A stretch of 64,000 bases of DNA, from NCBI GenBank assembly GCA_021397835.1, contig JAJFZO010000857.1, forward strand, positions 1-64,000, written 5' to 3'. A model generated the notes under the pieces. The model did not search any database, had not been told where the DNA came from, and was given only the letters and a program-made list of their open reading frames with translations. The stretch comes from Moringa oleifera (taxonomy: Eukaryota; Streptophyta; Magnoliopsida; Brassicales; Moringaceae). Each line of letters starts with the position of its first letter. Position 1 is the stretch's first letter. The position numbers and the translations under genes were made by a program. Of the stretch, positions 39,084-50,900 are shown one piece after another.

Positions 39084-39868
39084 ATGTCTGCTGTTATATC
39101 TACTGCTGAAATAATATCTGCTAGCACCGATCTAAATAAACCATTTCGCTTTGAAGGGGCTCATTTCAAAAGATGGAGACAGAAAATGTTGTTTTTCTTA
39201 ACCATGAAAAAGGAGGCTTATGTAATTCATACAGATAAGCCTGTTTTGTCTGATGAATCCACAGATGCTGATAAGAAAAGTCTTGAATCATGGGTAGAAA
39301 ATGATTTTTTGTGCAAGAATTTTATCCTGAATGGATTATCTGATAATCTTTATGACTATTATAATTCTGATAAATCTGCTAAAGATATCTGGGAAACACT
39401 TCAGAAGAAGTATGATACTGAGGAGGCTGGAGCTAAGAAATTTGCCGTAAGTAGATATATGAGATTCATGAGATTGATGATAAGTTCGTGGAGACTTAGT
39501 CACATGAACTATAAAAAATAGTGCATGAGATCATCTCAGAAGGTATGCCTTTGCCTGAGCAATTTCAAGTAGCAATTATGATAGATAAGTTGCCTCCTAG
39601 TTGGAAAGATTTTAAGAACATCCTTATGCACAAGAGTAAAGAGCTTTCTCTGGGAGGGCTCATTACTCGCCTTAGGATTGAGGAAGAAGCTCGAAAGCAA
39701 GATCAGGGAGAAGAAGTGCTCGTTGTCTCTAACAACGTGGCAAATAGAAGGTCCTCTGTGATTCTGAAACCAAAAGGAAAGAACATGAAGAATCAGAATC
39801 GAAACATCAACCAGAACCGAAAGAATCAGAATAGGAACACCTCACGAAACAGATCCAAACCACCCTAG
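39084..39868 (+). pseudogene. Copia gag, frameshifted
   Basis: Gag forms the retrotransposon capsid. The ATG at 39084, 22 bases after the LTR, starts a 145-residue frame with the DUF4219/UBN2-type core (LNKPFRFEGAHFKRWRQKML, KSAKDIWETLQKKYDTEEAG). A frame change lies near 39465; the following frame carries a TAG and a TAA before 39521, then continues (MPLPEQFQVAIMIDKLPPSW) into a basic, Asn/Arg-rich tail that ends at a TAG at 39866-39868, just before the zinc knuckle. The TAG is in frame with pol, so gag and pol once formed one polyprotein. Confidence 0.9.
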
Positions 39869-39883
39869 GGAAATAACACATTC

Positions 39884-42800
39884 ATGTGTTATAGTTGTAA
39901 CAAGCCTGGTCATATGGCCAGGAATTGCCAGAATAGGCCTCGTTCTGCTCCACAAGCGAACCTAACCGAAGAGCAATTGATTGTTATGATCTCCGAGGTT
40001 AATCTTGCTGGAGGATCTGAGGGGTGGTGGGTGGATACTGGCACTTCTCGCCACGTCTGTTTTGACAAAGATCTGTTTAAGTCCTATTCTGTATCTGAGG
40101 ATAAGAAAGTATTGCTGGGAGACTCCCACTCCACTATTGTTACTGGTACTGGTGAGGTGGAATTAAAGTTTACCTCTAGAAAGACCATCATACTGAAGGA
40201 TGTTCTGCACACTCCAGAGATGAGAAAGAACCTAGTCTCAGGCTATCTTCTCAATAAGGCTGGGTTTACCCAAACCATAGGAGCTGATCTTTACACAATA
40301 ACAAAGAATAATGTCTTTGTTGAGAAGGGTTATGCTACTGATGGCATGTTTAAATTAAACATTGACATGAATAAAGTATCATCTTCTGCCTACATGTTGT
40401 GCACTTTTAATACTTGGCATGCTAGGCTTTGTCATGTGAATAAGCGATTAATTCAAAACATGAGTAACTTAGGACTCATCCCTAAACTATCTGTAGATGA
40501 TTTTGAGAAATGTGAATACTGTAGCCAAGCTAAGATTACAAAAACCCCACATAGGTCAGTGCTTAGAGAGACTGAACAGCTTGAATTAATTCATTCTGAC
40601 ATTTGTGAATTTGATGGTATTTTAACAAGAAATGAAAAAAGATATTTTATAACATTCATAGATGATTGTTCTGATTACACTTATGTATATCTCATGAAAA
40701 ATAAAAGTGAAGCATTTGAGATGTTTAAGCTATTCTTAACTAAAATAGAAACTCAATACAATAGAAAGGTAAAAAGACTACGAAGTGATAGAGGTACTGA
40801 GTATGATTCTGGTCCCTTTATTGAATTTTACAAGACCAAAGGAATAATACATGAAAGAACTGCACCATATTCTCATGAGATGAATGGAAAAGCTGAAAGA
40901 AAAAATAGGACTCTTGCTGAATTAATAGTAGCCACTCTATTAAATTCTGGTGCAGCTTCTCATTGGTGGGGAAAAATTTTGCTGACTATATGCTATGTGC
41001 TTAATAGAATCCCTAAGAGTAGAAGTAAAGTATCTCCCTATGAGATCTTAAAGAACAAAACACCTAACTTGTCCTAGGGGTGCTTAGCTTATGTTCGAAT
41101 TCCTGATCCCAAAAGAAATAAGATTGCTAGTAGAGCATATGAATGTGTTTTCATAGGATATGCTATAAATAGTAAAGCTTATAGATTTTTTGATTTAAAA
41201 AGGCAAGTTGTCATTGAATCTAACGATGTAGACTTCTATGAATATAGATTTCCTTTCAAATCGAAGAATAGTGGGGGCTCTATTTCTAGTAATCAGCCAA
41301 ATGATAGAAGTGATCAACCAATTGAAGAAGAAGAGCTTAGGCGGAGTAAACGAATTAGAACTCTTAAGAACTATGGAGCCGAATTTTATACATACACCTT
41401 AGAGGAAGATCCCCACACACTCAAAGAAGCTTTGTCTTCTCTAAATGCTAACTTGTGGGAAGAAGCAGTAAATGATGAAATGGACTCTCTTGAGTCCAAT
41501 AAAACTTGGCATCTAACAGACTTACCTCTAGGGTGCAAAGCTATAGGTTGCAAATGGGTACTGAAGAAAAAATTAAAACCCAATGGTACAGTTGAGAAAT
41601 ACAAGGCTTGCTTAGTAGCCAAAGGGTATAGACAAAGGGAGAATGTGGATTTCTTTGATACTTTTTCTCCAGTTTCTAGAATAACCTCCATACGGGTGTT
41701 AATAGCACTAGCTGCTATACATGACTTAGTTATACATCAAATGGATGTAAAAACTGCATTTCTAAATGGAGAATTAGAAGAAGAAATTTACATGGAACAA
41801 CCTGAAGGTTTTGTGATTTTAGGCCAAGAAAACAAAGTTTGTAAATTGGACAAATCATTGTATGGTCTGAAACAAGCGCCTAAGCAATGGCACAAAAAAT
41901 TTGATAATCTTGTCATGTAAAGTGAATGAAAGTGATAAGTGCATTTATTATAAGATTGAAAATAATCTTTGCACTATCATATGTCTTTATGTGGATGACC
42001 TACTTATCTTCAGCTCTAACATTCATGTCATAGATAAAGTAAAGTCCTTACTATATGCTAATTTCGACACGAAAGACTTAGGAGAAGCGAATGTAATTCT
42101 TGGAATAAAAATTACTAGGTCAACAAAGGGACTTTCTTTGGATCAATCACACTATATTGAAAAGATCTTAAAGAAATATAATTACTTTGATTGTAAACCT
42201 GCTTGTACTCTATATGATCCTAGTGTTAAATTGCTCAAGAACACTGGAGACAGTGTTAGACAAACTGAGTATGCGAGCATTATAGGTAGCTTACGTTATG
42301 CTACTGATTGCACTAGGCCTGATATAGCTTATACTGTGAGGTTACTGTGTAGGTTTACCAGTAGACCTGGTATCGAACATTGGCATGCTATTGAAAGGGT
42401 CATGAGGTATCTTAAGAGAACCATGAACCTTGGATTACATTATCAAAAGTTTCCCGCTGTTTTAGACGGATACAGCGATGCTGATTGGAACACCCTTTCA
42501 GAAGACTCCAAGGCAACAAGTGGTTATATTTTCAGTATTGCCAGTGGAGCTGTTTCATGGAAGTCCAAAAAATAAACTATTTTGGCTCAATCTACGATGG
42601 AGTCTGAATTGATAGCACTAGCTACAGCTAGTGAAGAAGCAGGCTGGTTAAGAAGTCTGCTAGCTGAGATCCCGTTATGGGAAAGACCGATACCAGCCAT
42701 TTTGATCCACTGTGATAGTACCGCGGCTATTGCAAAAGTTCAGAACCGTTATTATAACGGTAAGAGATGATAGATACGTCGTAAACATAGTACTGTTAGA

Positions 42801-42938
42801 GAGTTCCTCTCTACAGGAACTGTTAGAGTGGATCATGTATGGTCTAATGATAATTTAGCTGATCCTTTGACAAAAGGACTAGCTAGAGAGAAGGTTTTTA
42901 AAACCTCAAAAGAAATAGGACTAATGCCCTTACAGTGA
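39884..42938 (+). pseudogene. Copia pol (protease, integrase, reverse transcriptase, RNase H), several stops
   Basis: Domains in order: zinc knuckle CYSCNKPGHMARNC (39884 on); protease with WWVDTGTSRHVC (about 40027); pre-integrase with a C-X2-C pair (KCEYCSQAK); integrase core with HSDICEF, SDRGTEYDSG and a DDE-type Glu in NGKAERKNRTLAE (about 40890); a TAG at 41075-41077; chromo-like linker; reverse transcriptase from about 41430 (CKWVLKKKLKPNGTVEKYKA, MDVKTAFLNGELEEEIYMEQ); a frame change near 41915; YVDDLLIF catalytic motif (about 41985); TAA at 42573-42575; RNase H (STMESELIALATASEEAGWL, HCDSTAAIA); adjacent TGA and TAG near 42768-42773; and a readable tail to TGA 42936-42938. All core residues I can place are intact, which points to recent decay. 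Confidence 0.95.
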
Positions 42939-43480
42939 TGAGTCACTCATGATGGTAACCCAACCTATGAACTGGAGATCCCAAGAAATAAGTTCAAAGG
43001 GTAATAACAAGTCATGAAGTGATAGAAAAAGAAACATACTATTCGGAGTCTCATTCTACTAGAAGTATGGAATCCTGAAGCGAATGAAAAAGGCTGAATT
43101 AAATTTTTAATGAGCTCTATACTCTATATAGAGTGGAGTATCCAGCTACAGGAACACTCCTGATAGGCTCACCTATGTGAATGTGAAAGTTTAGTCGCTT
43201 TCTATGGAATTTTTGGGCAAATTCTCTAAAGCATTCACTATACTGGCATATACGTGCATGGCCAAAAAGGCACGGGTTTTTCTCGAACTACACCTCAGAA
43301 AGATTGTGTGTGGGATGCTGTTGGAGATAGAGTTCAAAACTACGAGTTACTCTAGTATAATCTAAAGCATCATCACTATGCAAAGGTTCAAGTCAAGAGA
43401 CACCTCTGCTTACGCATAATCTTATAATCTTGATAATGCTCGATGAAAAAAAAAGGGGGGGATTTTTTAATTTTAAATTC

Positions 43481-43491
43481 AAGTGGGGGAT
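43481..43491 (+). other. Polypurine tract of the copia element
   Basis: AAGTGGGGGAT directly before the 3' LTR, where plus-strand priming is expected. A second purine run (A9 followed by G7) lies 30 bases upstream at about 43446-43461. Confidence 0.8.
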
Positions 43492-44181
43492 TGTTGATGA
43501 ATTTAAAATACTGTTTGAAGGGATTCATCAAAGGACTGAGTTTTCCTCCACTAGGAGAAGATTCAGCCACCAACGAACAAACTTTATCCCATGATCCATC
43601 ACCTCTTATCTCTTAGTGTACACATGGCACACATGCAACACTTCTCTCCCATGGAATCCTCACCTATCTCCACTATAAATAGCCCCCCTCCCCAGCTCCA
43701 AAATCATTCATCAAGCTTCAAGCTTTTTTATCTCCTCTCCTCTCTTCTCCTATCTCCTCATATATTCCCCTAATTTAGGGTTTTATTTTTTTTTTCTAAT
43801 TTAGACTTTTATCCCTTTCCTAAATTAGGGTTTTACTTTTCCCTAATTTAGGGTTTTACCATTTCTTATCTTTAGGGTTTTATATTTTCCTTCTGAAAAG
43901 GAAAAATAAAATCCTAATTTATTTGTTCTATCCGGATTCCGAGCAAATCTAAAGAAGGTGTAGTATTATCGGATTCCTACTGTGCATAGGAGATCCGAGA
44001 CAAAAATTTCTGGGTTGTTTTATCCTGGGGACGACGGGGCTATAGACTGCTGCGCACTGAAGGCAGAGCCGTGAAACGTCTTAAAGAAAGCGACTTAGTC
44101 CGCGACTCAGCCTACTGGAATTTTGGTAATATCTTTCCTGTTTACTATTTATTTCAGTTGATACAGTTTGCATCTACAACA
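43492..44181 (+). repeat. 3' LTR, 690 bp
   Basis: Same ends as the 5' LTR and flanked on the right by GGCAG. Indels relative to the 5' LTR are one extra G near 43520 and a small length change at the T run near 43793. Confidence 0.97.
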
Positions 44182-44186
44182 GGCAG
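44182..44186. repeat. Target site duplication, right copy (GGCAG)
   Basis: Matches 38370-38374 exactly and restores the reading phase of the ARM-repeat exon when one copy is removed. Confidence 0.95.
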
Positions 44187-44939
44187 TTTATATAACTTCC
44201 CGGCTGTGTTAGACAATGCCGGACCTCTGGTCTCTAATGGGGTAGTGGAGACTCCTGAAGCTGTCTTCATCAAAAGAGTTATCTGAGAAATGACTTGCGA
44301 CACTAGGGCATCTGATAGTGACCCTGATGGGTAAAAAGGCAATGAAAGCAAGCTCAATGGGGCTGGAGAGCTTGCTAGAGATCTTGACATGGGAGGACAA
44401 ACCCAAGTGCCAGGAACTCTCAGCTTATATTCTGATGATCTTAGCTAATCAAAGCTCAGCTCAAAGAGAAAAAAATGGCGAAGGCAAGGTTTGTCCCGGG
44501 TGCTCCTTCAGGTGGCCTTACCAGGGAGCCCTCTGGCTCAGAAGAGAGCAGTGAAGTTGTTGCGGTTCAAATATGAAAGACAAGCGAAGATGGGACCGCA
44601 TTCAGGGCCTCAGACAGGAAGGGTTCCAATAGGCTCACCAGTGCATCCAAGGGAGGCTGAAGAAGGACAAAAATGATGAAGAACTTGGTGAAGCAGAGTC
44701 TGTATAAGAACCTGGAGTATGTTCCGGCTTTCATAGCGAAGTCAGGTAACTTTTCTGCCTTTCCTCTTTTCTGCACCAGCATTTTCTTAGCTTATTGTGA
44801 TGTTTCTTTCATCTTTCTGTGTTTATATTTGGTTTCAATATAATATTGGAAGCTCATTACTCATCCAATTAAGTGGAACAACAACTTCATATAAGGTTAA
44901 TATTTTATGTTGCTTGAAGTCCAGGGGTAGCAAGAGGTT

Positions 44940-45625
44940 GCCAGGGGAAGGTGGCTTGGAAATTGAACAAAAATAAAAAAAAAATCCAAAAAAAAATTAT
45001 AAACAAGATTGAAAAATAAAGGCAAAAAAATATTAAAATATAATATTAAAATATAAAAAAACAAAGTTACTTAAAAAATAAAAATGCTCAATAAAAAATA
45101 AATATAAGAATTTTTTTTAAAAATTTAAATAGTAAAAAAATTCAACAAAATCAAGATAATACGTACAATAAAAAGCAATAGTGAATAAATTAAACTCTTT
45201 GCAAAGTAAAAAAATAAATTTTATTAAAAAATAAAAAATAAAAATAAAAATATCAAAAAATATATAAAACATAAAAAATAAAAAATATTTTAAAATCCAA
45301 AAAATTCAAAGAATAAAGAGAATAATTAAAAAACACAAAAGACTGAAAAACTTAAAAAAAAAAAATTAAAAACGAGACTAAGTAACGTAAAATAATTAAA
45401 ATAATTGAAGAATCATAAATTATTTTATAAAAATTTTAAAAAATAATTTTGGTCTTTATTAATCTTTTAAAGAAACATATGATAAAAGTAAAATAAATTA
45501 AATAGTAAAAAATTAAAAATACAACAAAAAATAAAAAAAATATCTAAATAAATAAATAAAAATATACAAAAATATAATAAAATTCAAAAAATCAAATAAA
45601 TTTTGAAAAAGTAAATAAAAGCTAA
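44940..45625. repeat. A-rich dispersed repeat, copy 3 (short)
   Basis: Same family and orientation as the 28.5-30.2 kb copy: ACTCTTTGCAAAGTAAAAAA near 45195 and a TTTATTAATCTTTTAAAGAAA block near 45455 that parallels TTGCATTGATCTTTCAAA near 29372. No coding content. Confidence 0.6.
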
Positions 45626-45639
45626 ATCGCAAGCACTAA

Positions 45640-46022
45640 GAGAAAGGCTTCATCTCATCTTTCATTGGATCCAACTATTTTGAAGCTTCTTCATATGCCA
45701 TATCCTCTTTATAATTCTTGGGTTCCAACACAAAGATTTGCTCTATGTAAGCTGGACAATCACATAATTCTTTTATAAAGCTAGAATATGAGTCATCTAT
45801 TTGAAATATTCTTGGAGACTTTATACTTCTTCTAGCCATGTCTCTAGCCAATTGATATCTTTGTAATTGATCAGGCTATTGTGTTCTGGTTTCATCAATC
45901 TTATTATTAAGTGATTCTTGATCAAGCTTAAGATTGATATTAGTACCCAGATCTACTTGCTGAACTTGTCGAGGAGCTGCTTTATACTTGGACATATCCT
46001 TCACCTCAACATTAATTTTTTA
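45640..46022 (-). pseudogene. Copia relic C: linker and start of reverse transcriptase
   Basis: On the minus strand this matches the linker of the 4.2-8.5 kb relic (5900-6190): shared stretches include ATATGAGTCATCTA, AAGATTGATATTAGTACCCA and TATACTTGGACA on the plus strand. It runs further, to about 45660, into a region resembling the beginning of the reverse transcriptase (YKEDMAYEEASK). Stops interrupt it. Confidence 0.75.
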
Positions 46023-46131
46023 CAATTCATATACATGAGAATACTCTGATATTGGTTCTAAGATTTTCCAAAAACACTTCGGGTTTCCAAATTACTGTAA
46101 GTCATCAAACAACTATTGCATTACCAATAAG

Positions 46132-47990
46132 TGGTATTAGAGTCATTAAAGATTAAACAACTATTAAGTTCCTTTAAGAAACCTCAAGAATTTCAACAAA
46201 GAACCAAGAAAGATAAGAATTACTGAGTTTAAAATGGAGTATTTCAATGAAAACGAAGACTTCACTATTTAAAGGCAAAGAATGAGGGCCATTCTGTCCA
46301 ACAAAAGGTGGCTTTAGCCCTTGGATAAGAAAGCAAACTTCTAGACACCATGATTGCTTTAGAGAAAGAGGAGATGCTAGAGATTGCTTACAACACCATC
46401 ATCTTGCATCTTAGTGACAATGTCTTGACATAAGTATCCAAGGAGAAGACAGTTACTGGGGTATGGAATAAACTTGAAAGTCTTTACATTGCTTAATCTT
46501 TAATAGATAGAATCCACCTTAAGACAAGATTCTTTAGTTCCAAGAGGGATGAAGATAAAAGCCTTGATGAAAACTTGGATAAATTTTTTAAGATTGTAAT
46601 CGATCTTGACAATGTGAGGGAGAAAATCGGTGACCAAGATCAACTAATCATCTTGCTCAACTCATGATAGCTACCTTTTAACTAATTAAGGGATACAATG
46701 AGGTACATCAAAAAGACTTCATCCATGGTGGAGTTAAAGCTTGCAATTAGGTCCAAGGATCAAGAAATGAAGAGGAACAAGAAGGTTTGATCTTCATCAA
46801 ATGAAGCTTTATATGCTAAAGGAAGAGTGGGCAATCTTTCAACAAGATGACTTCCAAAGACAAGTCCAAAAGCCCTGTAAGGTCTCAATCCAAAGGGCCT
46901 ATGAGCAAGTGTTTCTTTCATGAGAAACTTGTCCATATTAATTGGTTTTGTAGAGATTTTAAGAAGAAGAAAGGTGAGCAACCCACCAAGGAGGCAGATA
47001 CAGCTGTGGCTGTATCTTGAAAAAGAAGGTGACGTGCTAGCTATGACAGAATCTAAAGTCTTAAATGAATGGATTCTTGACTCAACTTGCATCCATCACG
47101 TGTCCTAAGGATGAGTGGTTTCAAGACTATAAGGAGGTAAATAAAGCAAGGGTTATCATGAGGAATGATCAATCCTATGAAGTTAAGGCATTGGAACCAT
47201 AGCTTTTAATTAAGTTGAAAGATGGAACCATCAAGATCTTGAAGGAAGTGAGGCATATGCCTCAATTAAGGACAAACTTGATTTCTTGAGGATGACAAGG
47301 GATACTCTAGAGAGATACCTTTAAAGTCTTGAAAAGTTCCTTGGTTGTCCTAAAAGGAATTAAAGAGAATGGCTTGTACATTCTTAAAGGCAAGGTTATG
47401 ATAAGAGCAGCAGCGATAGTTGCTGAAGAAGAACTTTGTACAACCTAAGCAGCGATAGTTGCTGAAGAAGAACTTTGTACAACCTAACTTTGACATAGAA
47501 AGCTTGGGCATTGTAGTGAGAAAGGGCTTCAAATCCTTAGTAATCAAGGGTTGCTAGGCAAGTATAAAGTTTCACATCTTTGTTTTCATGAGCAGTGTGT
47601 GTTGGCCAAGCAACATAGGTTAAAGTTTGTTGTAGTTAGGGAGCATGACTCAGCTGAAATTATGGATTATGTGCATTCAAATTTGTGGGGGCTAGAGATA
47701 ACTCCAACCTATGGTGGATGCAGGTATTTTCTCTCTATCATTGATGATGACTTTTGAATAAAGATATGGCTGCATATGTTAAAAATAAAAGAGGAATGCT
47801 TTGATAGGTTTAAAGAATGAAAGATATTAATGGAGAACCAAACTGAAAAAAACCTTAAAGTCTTGAGAACTGATAATGGCTTGGAGTTTCACATTTAATC
47901 TTTTGATGCTTATTGTAATGAGCATGGGATTTTGAGTTATATATATAAAATTCATATATAACGTCATGAAGACATAAGGAGGAATTTCAT
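46132..47990 (+). pseudogene. Copia relic D: primer site to integrase
   Basis: Begins at TGGTATTAGAGTC (46132-46144), a decayed initiator-tRNA primer site. A gag-like frame starts near 46232 (MEYFNENEDFTI, then a stop), with readable UBN2-type remnants around 46380-46660. Zinc-knuckle and protease traces occur at 46890-47330 (CFFHEKLVHINWFCRDFKKK), and an integrase start at 47551-47757 (HEQCVLAKQHRLKF, SNLWGLEITPTYGGCRYFLS). Similarity ends near 47990. No LTR could be delimited and there are many frame breaks, so this is the oldest-looking of the copia pieces. Confidence 0.78.
47410..47487. repeat. Perfect 39-bp tandem duplication
   Basis: Units 47410-47448 and 47449-47487 are identical as far as I can read. 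Thirty-nine is a multiple of three, but the surrounding frame is already dead. Confidence 0.9.
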
Positions 47991-50900
47991 CAACCTACCA
48001 AAGGAAGCCCAAATAGATCTTTAAGGCAACACAATAAAAGTTTTACAGGACAAAAGAAACCAAAAAATAAGAACCATCAAATGATAATGTGGCCAAATTC
48101 GTTAATATTTAATGGAGGAGAAAACAAGTCACATATCACTTGCTTAAAGCCTAATCTTTATCAACTCAACATTAAGCTAAGGGGATGGATTTAGATTTCA
48201 AAAAATACTAGTTGCATAAAACTTGAACATATATATAATGAGAAAATAAAACCATTGATGCATGCACATTGGATCTAAATGGCTAACAAAGATCCCATTT
48301 CAGAGTAATGATGAGCATAATGCTTTTAATTCCATGAACCTTTTTGAAGGAAATTAATGAAATAACTTTCTACGAAGTAAAAAAAAAAAATTATCCACCT
48401 ACCTTGCTTTACTAAGCCTGATTCTACCGATATAGATTCCCCCCTTCTAGCCCTAAAAATGCCAATCATAAAATGACAAAATGATCAATATGTTTGGCAA
48501 GCAAGTACATAAACTTTTCCACAAATAAGAAAAAGTAAACAAACCCTTAAAACTTACGGTTATATACACAAAAGCCAAGCGTTGTCCAACATCTTTTTTG
48601 GTCAAACTATACAGAAGTATAACTAGATACCAATACATAGTCTTGGCAAAGAAGAGTTATAAAAATATTAAAATAAAAAAGGGTAATACAGGAGTTTGTC
48701 CAAAAATAAAACTTTTAAAGAACCAAGGTATATAGCACCAGTTAATTATTTCTGGGAAAATACTTAATCTATGAAGGAAAAACATGTCATAAGTTTAACT
48801 AACAAAATATAAATGGAACCTATAGCATATTAAAAGGCACCTGATAAATAAATACCAAAGCATATAGTGAACTACAGAAAAAAGTTACACTAACCCAGTT
48901 TTCTTATTCTCAAATAACCACTCAAACTTGCTAAGGCCCTATCAACCTCCAAAGTTCTCCAACTCCTTCAATAATCCTTCCTTTGATAGCATGTCTACTA
49001 ATTCAGACGTTGCTAATAAATGGATGATTATGTTGCCACCAGGAAACATAATCATTTTTTCATCCATTATTACCATTTCTAAGGGTGGTTTAAAAAGATT
49101 AGAAATGGAGAATGTTCAAAGAGTTGCAGAGAGAAACAAACATTAGCCATGAGACTTAATCAAAAGTAACCTTCAAATTTCAATGAGATAGTACTAAAAT
49201 AAACAACTGGCATACTAAATTAGATCAAAAAGGCAAACACAAAACACAAGCATATAGGGACATAACTACATAGAGTAATAACATGTACATATACGTATCC
49301 ACAGAGAGACATGCAAAAGTAACATAAACACTTAAGCAAAATAGAGAAAAAAATAATATAAATTACAAAGTCTAAGAAGATTATAAATAGTTACTTCATA
49401 TGATTCACATATTACACAATAATAATCCATTGCAATCCCAACCCATGTAATCCAAACATACTCTCCTTGTCAGCTCAGGTTCAGGAAAGCATCTTCATTC
49501 ATCAATAAGTGCAAAAAGAAAAATAATAATGAAAAAACACAATTTATTTTGAGATAAGTTTACATAAAAGCCAATATCCATGAAGATAATAGTGGATTTA
49601 ATTATTGTATATTTTAGTGGTTACAGGGATCTTAGTGTAAACATTCTAATTCCTGCCAGTCCAAAAAGATGAAGAAAGTGATTTTAAGATAAGCATTTTT
49701 TGTTCTACAAATTTCATCCTTTCTTACCAGTCCTGTTACATTTTTTTATTCTATTTAGATTCTATTCACTAGTGCTTTACAAATTACCTTCTCTTTTCCT
49801 CAGCTTTTTGCCAAGCTTTCCAAAAATTCCATTGACTAAAGTTCAGAAATGCTGATTGAGGAACCTAATTATACAAAATTCCTCACAAATAATATAAATA
49901 TTATGTACAACAGAAACATTTGAGTGGAACTCAAGTTTCTTCATTCTTGAGCACACGATTTCAGGAATTTCTTACACATCAAAGACAAACAAAGGTAAGC
50001 TTGAATAACATTGACAAAAGAAATTGAAATATCATGAATAAGAAGTAATAACAATAAGAGTCTTCTTTAAAGGGTTGATCAATAGAAGCTTATTTGAGTA
50101 GATAACCAGAAGGTAAATAATCCTTCCATTACTCAACTAGCAAGCCAAAAGTAGAGTCTGTTTAAATTTCAAGCATCTAATTAAAGCGTTTCCATGAACA
50201 ATAAATTTATTACTCTAAATGTGAAAGTATTCTTCTATCTAAAAGATTGAGTAACATCTTTTAATTCAATCCTAACACTAGAGGTAAAGAGAAGCATATG
50301 AAAAAAAAATGTCAAGATGCATAAAACATTTAAAAGAAACAACCTTACTGATCATAAGTAATATTAAGACATATCATTGTTGAAAATTCCAAGTAACTCG
50401 CAGCATTTTGTCAACATAAACCATTGGTGAGAAATGTAGTCAAAAAGTAGATAAAGAGAGTGAATTTACTAAATGCATACCTATTGCATGCTTTAGACAG
50501 AAAAACTTCCAACCATGTTTGATGCATAGAGTGTTATGTGCAGGATAACAATCTGCAATTGCAATCTCATCCCAGAAAAGATATATAGGAAAAATCGTAT
50601 TGAATAGTAGAGATAATGGCACAGATCAACTTCTAAGGATAATAAAAAAAAATTGTAAAAAATCTTTTAAAGCAAGAAATTCAATATTATTCATGTTAGC
50701 ATACTTTAATCCCACCAGGAAAATTATTGTAAAGAGATAGTTTTAAAGGAAAGACTAAAACTACAACCAAGTTCCTAAAATCATATATTCAAATATCACA
50801 TGGTAACTCTATCATTGAATTTCTTCAAGGTAGGACTAATAAGAAAAATAGAAGCTGCTTCTAGAAGACGCATTTTAAATGCAAGATTCTCTTCCATTCA

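Larger units (their letters stand above)
38375..44181 (+). mobile_element. Ty1/copia LTR retrotransposon, 5,807 bp, structurally complete but coding-dead
   Basis: Order on the plus strand: 5' LTR, gag, zinc knuckle, protease, integrase, reverse transcriptase, RNase H, polypurine tract, 3' LTR. The integrase-before-RT order is diagnostic for Ty1/copia. Termini are TGTTG...CAACA and the flanks are perfect 5-bp duplications. LTRs differ by roughly 20 substitutions and two short indels by hand count, nearly all transitions. Gag and pol hold several stops and two frame changes, so the copy could only move with proteins supplied by a relative. Confidence 0.97.
38152..44755 (+). pseudogene. ARM-repeat protein (VAC8-like plant family), last exon, split by a copia element
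   Basis: Armadillo repeats form helical protein-binding scaffolds. The left part (38152-38374) follows a TTTATTCAG acceptor and reads NKALMVEAGLCSKLPKNVDS, STRHEFAEFLLSLSTLANAR, MEVLPFLIGILESGSGVETK. The right part resumes at 44182 with LYNFPAVLDNAGPLVSNGVV; after frame changes come [60 protein letters not shown] and [20 protein letters not shown], then [15 protein letters not shown] near 44675. The two halves meet in phase across the GGCAG target site, so the retrotransposon hit an existing exon. There are further frameshifts and stops (for example at 44284 and 44446 regions), so the copy would be dead even without the insertion. Homologues are plant ARM proteins of no settled role. Confidence 0.85.

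Noticed and set aside
43388..43573. Frame crossing the 3' LTR start
   Set aside because: Shadow in the LTR; the same sequence appears in the 5' LTR frame.
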